From assembly GCA_035771165.1 (NCBI GenBank), contig JAWNZC010000179.1, forward strand, positions 1,832,501 through 1,896,500: a stretch of DNA of 64,000 nucleotides, read 5' to 3'. Positions 1 through 10,320 of this stretch are shown piece after piece. Under the pieces are notes generated by a model. It saw only the letters and a program-made list of their open reading frames with translations. It searched no databases and was not told where the DNA came from. How positions within the stretch are numbered: position 1 is the stretch's first letter; each line of letters starts with the position of its first letter. This DNA comes from Paragorgia papillata (taxonomy: Eukaryota > Cnidaria > Anthozoa > Scleralcyonacea > Coralliidae). Made by a program: the position numbers and the translations under genes.

Positions 1-2008
1 TATTTTATGAATTCTTGCAACCCTGTCAAGCTGTGCCTTTGCTCTTATGAATATTCTCCTCATACCTTTTGAATCATTGTAAGACCACATATATTTTTGA
101 TCTTTGATGCCTTTAAAACACTGTCGGTTCGTATTTCTGTGTTTTGTTTGATTTTTTTTTACTGTTCAGAAAATTTAATATTTATGGTTTTTATTGATCA
201 TGTCAGCATCCATATGCTCGACAGATTATAGCCACTAGATTTCAGTAGGCCTTAGCCCTGATTAATGCTATCTTTATTTGATTCAAGATAGTTCATAGAC
301 TTTTTTCTTGACTTTTAATACCTCAACTGGCTCAACACTTGGAGCTGCCCTACAAAAAATCAAGAGATCCGCGCGGTTTCAGACTCAAATTGTGTTTTTT
401 GTCAAATATTCAAGCTTCATTTTTGCTGCTAAAAGACTTTAGAAGAAATATCTATTACTGTAGCATGTTTGCATTTCTTTGTAATTGGTTTATAACAAAA
501 TGTAACTTAAAAAATAAAGATTTTCTTGCATATAAAGAGGACTGGGGCTGCCCTGCATGTCAGCCTCCATGATGGCTTCAAAATTTGGCTTGTAGGTATC
601 GTTCCAGTCCTTATATAGAGTTCACTGATTTTGACAGATAAAGGTGGGAGTGCAAACTCCGGTTTTTCTGCTACGGCTGAGCTCAAGCACTTTACTGATC
701 TGATATTCGGCTCCAGCCAAATGATACTCTGAAGTTGTTTTTACTCGTAAGAATCCCATAGTTGTTTCCAGTTTTGCCAATTTTTTTTATCTTTATTTCC
801 ACTCATTTCAAGCTGTTGAGGGATAGGAATGTTGCTTATCAGGCTTTGTTGGTCAGCCATGTTGGATGGTTGTTCTAAAAATGTTGTTTGCTTGTACTTG
901 AAGATGAAGCCAATGGTTTAGACATGATTTGTATAGCCACTAGTACTGAAGCGTGAGGAAAGTCTAATGATAAAAGTTGCCAATTCTTGATGTATATTCG
1001 TCTGTTGGTATCGATTTGGGATAAACACACATTCATTGTATTATGATTAAATGCCATTTTTTGTACAGTTTCCAATAAAAAAATTTCTTAGGCTTCGGTA
1101 GCAGCTACAGAAATATAGTAATACTCAACGAACTAGAGATGAAGAAGTGGGAAGGTATTTCCGTTTTGACTGTGACATGTACACTGAGTGACGACAGTGA
1201 GTGGGTACTACATGTATAGTTGTAAAAACAGTGTGTTTTTGTGTCTGTTAATTATTAACCGTGTTAAACAGATTTTCCAATCATAAATTAATTGGCTTTA
1301 GAGAAGAAAGCACAATACTTTTCATGAACGTGTTCCCATTTTATACTAAAATCATCCCCACTACAATTGATGTACAAAATACACAAATACAGGGTCCAGA
1401 ATCAGTTAAATATAGAGAACATCATGCCATTTTAATAGTCTAATAAAAAAGCCATTGCCCCATAGCCTTAGCTGTTTAGTAAACTAGACATTACTTTTAT
1501 CTAAAACTGTATTTGTTCGAATAAAGGATTTGCCGGTTGTTGGCAGTTTATTTGAACGTCGAAATTTGCCCTGTTTACCTCGCAAAAAAACTCGTTGCCA
1601 CGCAGTCCACAGAACCAAGAAATCCACGAGACCTCTTCCGAACTGCTCATACTGAAATAACTATTATCCTAACAAAAGAAGACAAAATACCTCATATATC
1701 GTTAACAAGAGCATAATTCAAGTGAACTGAAAGAGAACTTAAAACCATTTAATAAACGTAAAGTGGTTTCTGTATTACTATAAAACACCAGAAACCTCCC
1801 ACGAAAAACGGTTTAGAGCGGCGTTCGACGGCTCGAAAATAGCGTGTAAAAAGGGAAAAGGTTTAAAACAAGTTTACCTGCTGTGAAAAATGTAAAAAAG
1901 AGCCGAGATATTCGAGATAGTTCAGCTTTTCAGAGGAAGTTTGACAGTTTCCAAAATGGAAGATCATTAACAATGCATATGGATCGAGTACGCGTAGCTG
2001 CCCGAGTG
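1..2008. other. No recognisable gene; AT-rich flank
   Basis: I see no exon with conserved protein content on either strand. Open frames are short and of random composition. Poly(A)-type hexamers AATAAA occur at 513-518 and 1074-1079 on the plus strand, so part of this could be the 3' UTR of a gene upstream of the window, but nothing coding supports that. Confidence 0.4.
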
Positions 2009-2069
2009 TAGCCTGCGAGCAGGCTCTCTCCCGCCCCGCGTAGCTCCCAGAGAGCCTGCTCGCAGGTTA
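2009..2069. repeat. Short foldback repeat
   Basis: Two 20-bp arms (2009-2029 and 2049-2069), built on GCCTGCGAGCAGGCTCT and its complement, enclose a GC-rich loop. It looks like a miniature foldback element. Confidence 0.6.
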
Positions 2070-2209
2070 TGCGAGTTTATGCAATGCATATTAGCTAATT
2101 AAATTTCTTGGCAAGAGGAACTTTGTTTAGAGCTTTGCACGATGCACGGCTTTTGAATTTAGCTTTATAAAAATCTAAAAATCTTAAAAGAACGCTTTTA
2201 TCAATAAAG

Positions 2210-2373
2210 ATCAGGCATTCGCTTTCGCGTTCCCGCGCCAGAACGCGGCCCGGTGATCACGCAAGCTATTACAGTAAACACGCGGGAAATTTTCGAGAAG
2301 ACCTTTGGAAGTTTGGAAAACATGGCCGACGAATAGTTTCTGTATTTACAGATTTTTAGGGGAATTTTATAGG
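2210..2373 (+). promoter_or_regulatory. Candidate POLE3 promoter and 5' UTR exon
   Basis: A GC-rich island in AT-rich DNA. GCGGGAAA at 2282-2289 matches the E2F consensus (reverse complement TTTCCCGC), which is expected for a replication gene. A good splice donor (AG|GTAAGC) begins at 2373, and an acceptor-like TTTTTTGTAG ends near 4207, 19 bases before the POLE3 start codon. A non-coding first exon spliced to 4208 is therefore plausible. This is inference: no transcript evidence is available, and a short ATG-initiated frame (four codons) near 2321 is probably not meaningful. Confidence 0.35.
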
Positions 2374-2739
2374 TAAGCTTGGAGCGATTCCACTTTGTAA
2401 TGCGGTGAAGTGTTTACGTTGGTAAATACTTGTATACTATCGCTAGAAATTGATGGAAAGAGTCTGGATTTCGCTATTTTTAATATGCCACTATTTTAGA
2501 TTATACTCCTCCACTTTTGAATGTGTCTTTAGAGATACAAATCAAAGCCAGGATTCCCCCAAACCCTTTTAATGTAAAGGCGAAATTGCATGTGCTTGTT
2601 GTTTGTCATGAAGTTAAGCAGGTAATTTTAAAGAACAAGGCAATTGTATATTATTGGTGGTACGTGAGAGGTTCAATGGTGTGTTGCTGTGTTACATGTA
2701 GTGTGTATAATTATGTGATCAAATGCTCAAAAAATGTTG

Positions 2740-3060
2740 CTGAGCCCCAGACAGGGATCAAACCTGGAACGAATGCCCACAGAATATATGTTGCAATTGT
2801 TGCAAGCCAGGGTGCATTCCATGTCAACCCCATGCTGAAGATAAGCCACGGGTGTTCAGGTGCTGCACCAAGGGAGGTCAAGAAGAATGCTGGCACCACC
2901 CACTGACTTGTATAGTTGTATGGCTGTATGTGTGTCGAGCGCAGTGTGATTGTGCACCAGCACGCCGAGCACTTTTGAAACTCATGCCGAAGATCTTCAG
3001 CGTGACCTACATGGAATGCACCCTGGGTTGCAAGGTCTGCGCAAAGAAACCTGTTGTCTA
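2740..3060. repeat. Inverted-repeat element, possibly with tRNA-like tail
   Basis: Arms near 2800-2845 and 2990-3035 are imperfect inverted copies sharing GGGTGCATTCCATGT. On the minus strand GGTTTGATCC (about 2755-2770) resembles a tRNA B box. No coding content is credible here; open frames on both strands are shadows of the arms. 3080-3250 is a run of degenerate ATCGAT-type repeats. Confidence 0.4.
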
Positions 3061-3828
3061 CTCTCAATAATGGATGACAGTCATTGATAGTCATCAATTG
3101 GCAGATCGATAGTTATTAATTGGAAAATCGATAGCTATCAATTGGCAAACTGATGGATTTTTGTGACTATCGATTGGTAAATACCAATCGATTGATATCA
3201 ATTTATCGATTGGCTTTCCGATCATCGATTGTATAGGCTGGGTTGTATGGGTTGTTTAAACATCATGAACATCAGAAAGTGGTGGGGTATTCTATAATAT
3301 TAGTAGATTGATAATTTGATAGTTGATAAACAGTATCAACAAGAGGTTTTTGTGATTATTCATTGGTAAATTATTTGTTAATAATTGTGATTATTCATCA
3401 TTATGATTATCATTCATCATTGTGATTATTCATCAATGAACTAATTTCATTGATTGCAACCCACCAATTTGCAAAACTACAGTATAAAAGCAACACATCA
3501 GAGTTTTATCCCTTTGACCCTTTCCTCTCTTCTCTTGTTTTCTTTTGCACTGCAGATGTTTTGACAACTGTCAATGTCACAAAAATATGTTCATTTGTCA
3601 ATCAATTACATGTACAGTACTATCAAATGCTATTGATTGTCATCAATTTTTGAGACTCCAGGTACCAAGGTTGTTTTTGTGCCAAGCTCACATTAATCAG
3701 GGCCAAAAGCAGTAGATCCCACAATTTCAATTTGAAAAAGTCATGATCACAGAATCGTGATATTTTAATCATTTCAATGATTTACTATCAATTGATTTTG
3801 AACTATGAAATGATATAATTATACTTAC

Positions 3829-4143
3829 AGTCAAACCAGATGTTCTTTACTGTGCAACCTTGCAATATTGACAGCAACATTGCCATTTTGACATGATTCC
3901 TTGACAAGTTGCTAAAAATTTCCATTTAAAATATTGAACATCGCATTATATGAAGTTCTACTCAAAGTTACTTGCTCTGACTTTGAATAGAAATTCATAC
4001 TATGTGATGTTTGACATTTGAAATGGGTCATTTAAGCAACTTGGCCAGTAGGCTGCTGTGTACTATTTACAAGTCAAAATTACAATGTTGATGATATTCC
4101 AAGCCAAGGTCACCTCTTACCACAAAGAACATCTGGTTTAACT
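3829..4143. repeat. MITE-like element upstream of POLE3
   Basis: The ends are inverted copies of a roughly 18-bp motif containing AAACCAGATGTTCTT (about 3832-3850 and 4125-4143). The interior is AT-rich and shows weaker inverted similarity. It lies in the inferred first intron or the promoter of POLE3. Confidence 0.5.
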
Positions 4144-4226
4144 CATGTACCAGTAATGAAATACAGCATTGTCCCAGTACTTTGTAGTCTGATGAAGTTT
4201 TTTGTAGTTTGCACTAACTGTCACCG

Positions 4227-6573
4227 ATGGCTGAGAAACCTGAAGATCTCAATCTTCCCAATGCTGTTATTTCTCGCCTTGTGAAAGAAGCAGTAAGTTT
4301 AAAATTGAAATAATATACACATTATCCATCAATGTTTTAACCAGTGATTACGATCAGTTTCTGTATTATACTATGACTAGCTCATCTAAGATCTGCATTT
4401 ACTTAATGTTTTCTTTAGCTTGGTGAAGGAGTGAATATATCAAAAGAAGCTAGATCTGCAATATGTAAAGCTGCCAGTGTGTTTGCACTGTATTGTACCA
4501 CATGGTGAGTTTCAATTAATTGCTACTTACATACATACAGTGGTTAGCGCACATGCATTTCACCTCTGCAACCCATAATACCAGTTATCAGATTGAAATT
4601 TCACTTTGGAGGGGTGGGGGGCACCTTGGATTAAAGTTTGACCTGGAAGAGTGCTTCCATTTTGACTAACCATTATAACACAAAACTCGGTGTAAGGTTG
4701 ACCCGTGAGCCCCAACATTCTCCCTCTCACACTTACAACTAATGGTGTCTAAACATGATATGATTGAAAGGCAAGCTGGCAAGGTAACGCAAAGTCTCAC
4801 AGCACAACATAACGTAATGTCTCGCAAGTAACGTAAGGGCTCGCAATGTAACGTAAGGTCTCACAACGTAACGTATAAGGTCTCGCAATGTAACGTAAGG
4901 TCTCGAAAGGTAACGTAAGGTCTCACAATGTAATATCAAGGTCTCACAACGGAACATAAGGTCTCGCAACGTAACATAAGATCTCACAACACGACATACC
5001 GTAAGGTCTCACAACACAACGTAACGTAAGGTCTCACAACGTAACTTAAGGTCTCACAACATAACGTCAGGTCCCACAACGTAACGTCTCACAACACAAC
5101 GTACAGTAAGATATCACAACGTAACGTAAGGTCTCACAACGTACTGTAAGGTCTCCCAACATAACATAGTGTAAGGTCTTGCAACGTAACGTTACGTTTC
5201 ACACTGGTTATCACTACATCTAATGATATATGCCTAATATATTTCTGACATGACATATAGTGCAAATAACCATGCTTTGGAGAACAAGAGAAAGACATTG
5301 ACAGCCAATGATGTGATTGCTGCTTTAGATGAAATGGAGTTTGAACAGTTCATTGATCCACTAAAAGAGAGTTTGGAGGGTATAGCTTATCCTTTTTATT
5401 CATGATTATTCTTTTATATTATCAGTTTATTTATACCCCATTTATTTGATTGGATAATATTCGACGTACGAAAAGATGTTACTCTGTCATTTTAAGTGTT
5501 CTTTCAAATAAGACAGACTTAGACCCCGTTTACACGATGCCGGTACAATTTGAAAACGGAACAAAATCATGCCGGTGTGTAAATACAGGCCAAAAAGTCT
5601 TGCGTTTACACGGTGCCGGTATAATATAATGACGGATTAGCATGTGACTGTTCTCTTCCAATGAGAATTGAGAAGACGTGATACTGCTGACCCGAATACT
5701 GTGGAATTACCGTCATCAAACTGTTACGGCACGGGCGTTTACACGATACCGGTTAAGCCCCGCACAGACGACCAAGTTTTTCTTGACAAGTTCCTTGGTA
5801 ACTTTCCTTGCTCGTGTGTACGATGAACACGTTTTTTTTTCAAACAATTTTCCTTGACAAGTTATAATTGCTCGTGTGTACGGTTGGACAAGTTTTCCTT
5901 GACAGTAATGATCGCGTAATAAGCTTCGGAGATGATCTTGTCAAGTTTTCCTTGACGACTATACACACGAACAAATTTCCTTGTTCAAAAGCTGGCATGA
6001 CCAGCTTTTGAATAAGGCTCCTTGTCAAGGAAAAACTTGTCAATTTGTGTCGTGCACACGAACATATAAAACTTGTCAAGGAAAACTTGGTCGTCTGTGC
6101 GGGGCTTGAGTGTTCCGTTTTCATTTCATGCCGTCAAGGGACCCGTCTTCATTTTGTGCCGGTATCGTGTAAACGCAAGGCCTAAACGGCATGATTTTGT
6201 TCCGTTTTCAAATTGTACCGGCATCGTGTAAACGGGGTCTTAATTTTCGCTTCATAGGTATTTTATATTTTACATGCATGATTCATGGACAGTGCAGCGG
6301 ATGTATATTTTCGGCACAGCACTTCACAATACATTAAAACCTTTGTTCCTTTCAGCTTTCAAGAAAGAACAGAAGGAGAAAAAGGAGGCTGCAGCGAGGA
6401 AACGAAAAACAGAATCCAGTGAAGAGTCGACCGGTCCAGATACGAAACGACAAAAAACCGAAACGGAACAAAACGATAACGAGAGTGAGGAGAAAGAAGA
6501 AAAAAGCAATGACGAAGAAATAAGTAACGCAGAGATTGAGGATAAAACCGAAAAAGAAAATTTGGAACAGTAA
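4227..6573 (+). CDS. POLE3: DNA polymerase epsilon subunit 3 (CHRAC17-type histone fold)
   Basis: Four exons: 4227-4292, 4419-4504, 5261-5379 and 6356-6573 (489 nt, 162 residues, TAA stop). All introns are GT-AG. The protein opens MAEKPEDLNLPNAVISRL, almost the vertebrate POLE3 N-terminus, and continues through a histone fold (about residues 8-95) with the family motifs NISKEAR, CANN and KRKTLTANDV. It ends in a charged K/E-rich tail (about 95-162), as in the family; the human protein is of similar length. Known role: it pairs with POLE4 in the polymerase epsilon holoenzyme, binds H3-H4, and pairs with CHRAC15 in CHRAC/ACF remodelling complexes in the nucleus. The ATG is fixed by homology. 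Intron 2 holds a minisatellite and intron 3 a stack of nested transposons; neither touches a splice site. Confidence 0.95.
4781..5210. repeat. Minisatellite in POLE3 intron 2
   Basis: About 20 degenerate copies of a unit close to AACGTAAGGTCTCACAACGT, about 20 bp with variable length. It produces an open frame on the minus strand rich in RYVTLRDL-type repeats, which is an artefact of the repeat. Confidence 0.85.
5522..6239. mobile_element. PIF/Harbinger-like MITE with TTA target duplication
   Basis: Long terminal inverted repeats begin GACCCCGTTTACACGATGCC. TTA flanks both ends (5519-5521 and 6240-6242). The host sequence without the element (AGACAGACTTAATTTT) is seen elsewhere in the window in a related repeat, which confirms the junctions. 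No transposase is encoded. A second MITE is nested inside. Confidence 0.85.
5756..6106. mobile_element. Nested MITE inside the Harbinger-like MITE
   Basis: Terminal inverted repeats start AGCCCCGCACAGACGACCAA. Flanks are TTA (5753-5755) and TGA (6107-6109). The uninterrupted host copies elsewhere read GGTTAGTGTTCCG, so a 3-bp TTA duplication with one later change fits. The interior repeats CTTGACAAG motifs. Confidence 0.8.
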
Positions 6574-6817
6574 TTAACTAGTACTTCGAAAAAAAAATGT
6601 TCAAACCATATAGCGTGTATGCATGCAGAAGTGTGAAAAACATCCTTTTATATCCGAAGCCAATCTTTTTTGTAAATGAAATTTTGTTTTGTATGAATCA
6701 TCCAAAGCTCAAGAAAACAATCCGTCGTCATTGGTACTTCCTGATTCGACACTAATTTACCGTTATCGTGGTTTTTGACCTCAAAGTGTGTAAAACTGTA
6801 TGTCTTTAGTTTTATGA

Positions 6818-6823
6818 AATAAA
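6818..6823 (+). terminator. POLE3 poly(A) signal
   Basis: AATAAA, 245 bases after the stop codon, followed by T/G-rich sequence (CTCTGTTTTGTTAG). Confidence 0.6.
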
Positions 6824-6841
6824 GATACTCTGTTTTGTTAG

Positions 6842-6998
6842 TTCTTGCTGTATAGAAGCTGGTCGTAAGTAGTTAAACTTAGAAAACTGTGAGCTCCCGA
6901 CAGGACTCGAACTTAAGACCTTCCAAATGCTAAGTCAGTAAGTTGCTTTAGCTAGCCGCCCTAACCATTGAGCAAGTAGAACTGGTCAAACCGAAGTC
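6842..6998 (-). mobile_element. tRNA-derived SINE, first copy
   Basis: Read on the minus strand, an A-box-like TTGCTCAATGG (near 6970) is followed at tRNA spacing by a B box AGTTCGAGTCC (near 6910). It does not fold into a clean tRNA. It is the same family as 7853-7990. Confidence 0.65.
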
Positions 6999-7008
6999 GC
7001 ATTGTGTC

Positions 7009-7524
7009 AGGGTATTGGCAATAAAAATTAAGTTTGTCTCATTTGAAAGAACTCGTCAAATGGTATAAGAAGACCTTTTGTAATTTTTCTGTATCTTTCT
7101 TGTGTTTTGAAATATTTCGACCAAAGACAGCGTGCTGTCCGCCATCTTGTTGTAATATTGGGTCTAATTAACTAGGAAATTGGTGACGTCACAAGCAGGG
7201 TAAACCTGATGAAACAACTCCGTGGGTGCCCAAATTTCCACGGAAGGCTTTTTAACTGTTGTGGGTCAATTTAAAATGGAAATAGCGCAACAAAAAATCA
7301 AGTTTCTAGCTCATAATGTCATAAGGTTGGCAAGATAAAAATTTCACTTTACCTTGCATAATTTTGCGTATCGAAAAGAATTCCAAGATGGCGGACAGCA
7401 CGCTGAGTTTAGTCGAAATATTTCCAAAACCAAAACAGATACGGAAAAATTGTAAAAGGTCTTCTTATATCATTTGACGAGTTCTTGCAAATGAGATAAA
7501 CCTAATTTTTATTGCCAATACCCT
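7009..7524. mobile_element. TTAA-class MITE
   Basis: Terminal inverted repeats begin AGGGTATTGGCAATAAAAAT and extend about 80 bp. TTAA follows the right end (7525-7528); the left flank is not TTAA, so it has mutated or the end is shifted. Copies at 26379 and 56351 have TTAA on both sides. A TTAA target site is typical of piggyBac and Kolobok transposons. The interior carries CAAGATGGCGGACAGCA near both ends. Confidence 0.75.
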
Positions 7525-7561
7525 TTAAATGTTTTTTCTACGTTATAGTATAGTGTTTTCA

Positions 7562-7816
7562 CCATAGAGATCATATAAATACTAGAGGGGGCATTGGCGG
7601 GAAAATTTGGTAACCACATGGCAGCCTCCATTACCTATGATATTTCAGTCATTGGTTGGCAAATGTACTAGATTTACTAGACCCAGTACTTTGCCAACCA
7701 ACGCGCCTAATGTTTGCCTCCAAAAAAATCCAAGATGGCGGCGTTCAATTGGTTACCCGCGGTTGGCTGAAATTAAGATAGGATGCCCCCCTCTAGTATT
7801 TATATGATCTCTATGG
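7562..7816. mobile_element. MITE with terminal inverted repeats
   Basis: Inverted ends CCATAGAGATCATATAAATA and complement, about 35 bp, flanked by TTTTCA on both sides (7556-7561 and 7817-7822). The internal segment is itself partly palindromic. Confidence 0.7.
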
Positions 7817-7852
7817 TTTTCACCTCGGAGTTGGTAAAGTGGCAGTTTCTTG

Positions 7853-7990
7853 CTGTACAAGCTGTCGTTTGTAGCTAAACCTAAGAAATCTCTGAGCTCT
7901 ACGGACGGGACTCGAACCTACAACCTTCCGAGTACTTGATACAGACGCCCTATATATAACCATTGAACCACTAGAACTCAGCTGATGGCA
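7853..7990 (-). mobile_element. tRNA-derived SINE, second copy
   Basis: On the minus strand an A box TGGTTCAATGG and a B box GGTTCGAGTCC are both close to consensus and correctly spaced. The acceptor stem is not intact, so I call a SINE head rather than a tRNA gene. Confidence 0.7.
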
Positions 7991-8216
7991 GGCTAAAATT
8001 ACTGATTTTATAATTAAACAAAGTGCCTTGTTAAGTAAACGCGGGGAGTCGAGATAAGCCTAATTTCCAGCATAAAATAAATTCCATATTTTTGAATTAT
8101 TCACCTTACCTGAAAAAGTTCTTGAATTTCATGTTCCCAATTGAAGGGTGAGAAACCTAGAAGATGGACGAATGACGAGTTGAGTGAGATTCATTTGCAA
8201 TTTTTTTTTTAAACAG

Positions 8217-8740
8217 ACTGCTGTGTACATATAGGCAGTGTTTTGAGCACAGCCGAAAAGCAAAACGTTAGTGACCAGCCGAGATTTCAGTTAGTAATTT
8301 TATACAGTCAGTACAGGGGCGGATTTAGGGGTGGTGGATTGGGTGGCTAGCCACCCCCCTCTTTGGTCTAGAAAAAATTATTAAAAGACGCTAAATATAA
8401 TTATTGCAGGTCTAACAGCTCTAGTTGACCGTGAAGTTGCAGTTTTCATTTGCTTTTTTTTAAACGGTGTTTACATAAATATTTTATACTGTAAGTACAT
8501 GTAACCCAAAAATACAACCTTTTTTCCATACTGCGGAGTGCTCAAACGTGCCCTCAAATGGCTCTCAAATTGCTGGAAATGCCATTTCAGAGACCCTAGA
8601 AGGCTCGGCTTCGCCCTAGAACACCCCCCTTTCAACAATCCTAGATCCGCCCCTGCAGTAAAGCGTTTTACTCGGTTGAAGGGCTCCGCTCGAAACGTCA
8701 GTATTTCATTGCTAAAAATCTCGGATGTTCACTATGCCAA
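8217..8740. mobile_element. Repeat interrupted by a hAT-like MITE (8314-8655)
   Basis: The inner element has the classic short hAT-type ends CAGGGGCGGAT and complement (8314 and 8655). The outer repeat contains GGGCTCCGCTCGAAACGTCA (8682-8701), a motif seen again in the TMEM115 duplication blocks (for example 21650-21678 on the other strand). Nothing codes. Confidence 0.6.
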
Positions 8741-10277
8741 CGGCCTCGACTTCGTCTTGTGTCATACTTTTTTACACGCGCACGGAAACTGAATTGTAAT
8801 TTATTTGTTACACTGATTTCATATTACTTTAATTACCGCGATGTGCTGCGAAGTTCATTCGGAACTTGGGACGTTGTCAACAAGGTTCCCCCAAGTTCCA
8901 AATGAACTTCTCAACACACGGCGGTAAAGTCATGGCCAGAAATCGAGGACACCATGGCGGAATCAGACGGACAAGCATGCGCGTAAGGTTCACAAAAAAT
9001 AAATTCAAGATGGCGGATTGTAATAGATTTGATAGGGAAAAATTGACAATATACATTTTCAAGTACATACATGCGATTGAAAATTCCAACATGTGTACGT
9101 CTAAGACATCGGGCAAATTATGCAAGTATTAACCACAGCAAATTTCGTAACAACTCATCTAGCCTAAATATGTTCCCTGGACGCTGATATTTATCTCTTA
9201 CCTCTGTATATTGGCGTCTGTTAAATCCCTACGATTTGTTGAAGTACGCTTTTCTCAGCGACGATTTTCCCTACATATGGTCGGTTTGTCCTCACATGTG
9301 CACGTCTGAATACATTGATCGAGACCGATACTTTGTTTTGCCAAACTTTTAAAGACATTTCTACATCTAAGAACATGTTTCCCAAATGGCTTGAAATATA
9401 CAGTTTTAGAGTTGCAATTTAATCCATCAAGCACCAAGATGATTTACCAAAGTTAGCGTAAACAATCCAAATTTTGCTTGATAACTTTGGGTTCTTGTCC
9501 GCCATTTCTTATGGAGCTGTTGCTAGGTTGCCAGGGTCTTAACCGCTGTTATTATTATTAAATGTGACTGTGGATTCAGAAATAATAACCGAAATTTATC
9601 CGGCATTGACCGGCAATTATTGTGAGTATGAGTGTACAGGCCTGTCTAGACGATTAAACGTTTTGTAATTTGATATTTGGGTAATAAATGGGTCAATAAG
9701 ACATTTTAGCGAATAACTCTACTTTAATTTGTTGTTATAGACTTCTGTTTATAGCCGAAATTGTCGATATTTAGCCATCAGAATCTTCAAATTAATATTT
9801 CCATCGAAATCTGAGCCCACAGGCCACTGCCGCTGGCTGTCCTCGATTTCTGCCCATGGATATGAAATCAACTGGAAATATTTCATAATTCTATACACAA
9901 ACTAGTTTACTAATCATGTATAATCTTCGATAAATAACAATACAAACTAGTTTATTAACATATACTCTTCAATAAACTGATACATACTAAAATATTACCA
10001 AAATATTAGTCACTAATATATTGGCGCCAACTTTAATACCCTGCGCCCTGGAGCCCCCCCCCCCCCCCTATCGTTACGCAAGCCCTTTTAGAAAACCCCA
10101 AATTTTTATTAAAATTTTTTGTGAGGCTAAAATCTCCACACAAAATTAAATCTTATAACGAACACGCAGATAAGCATATATGGTATCTATCTTACTTTTC
10201 TCGTCACGACCATTGATGGTCACGACCACTGTCACGACAGCTAAATTTCGTCGAATTTGACACGTCGCTTGCCTGAC
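8741..10277. other. Intergenic, no gene seen
   Basis: It contains a palindrome around 8847-8913 (AAGTTCATT...AATGAACTT) and an AT-rich stretch with repeated AAACTAGTTTA motifs (9895-9970). A poly(C) run lies near 10055-10068. Open frames here are short and unlike known proteins. Confidence 0.5.
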
Positions 10278-10320
10278 TGCGCATGTGCGAAACATAATAA
10301 CAACTTTTCCAAGATGGCGA
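10278..10320 (+). promoter_or_regulatory. TMEM115 core promoter motifs
   Basis: TGCGCATGTGCG (10278-10289) resembles an NRF1 site. CCAAGATGGCGAC overlaps the start codon and resembles the YY1 element often found at or just after start sites of TATA-less housekeeping genes. Caution: CAAGATGGCGG also occurs in nearby MITEs. Confidence 0.4.

Noticed and set aside
2517..3097. Overlapping open frames on both strands
   Set aside because: They overlie an inverted-repeat element and share no conserved motif.
4739..4987. Minus-strand frame with RYVTLRDL repeats
   Set aside because: Shadow of the POLE3 intron minisatellite.
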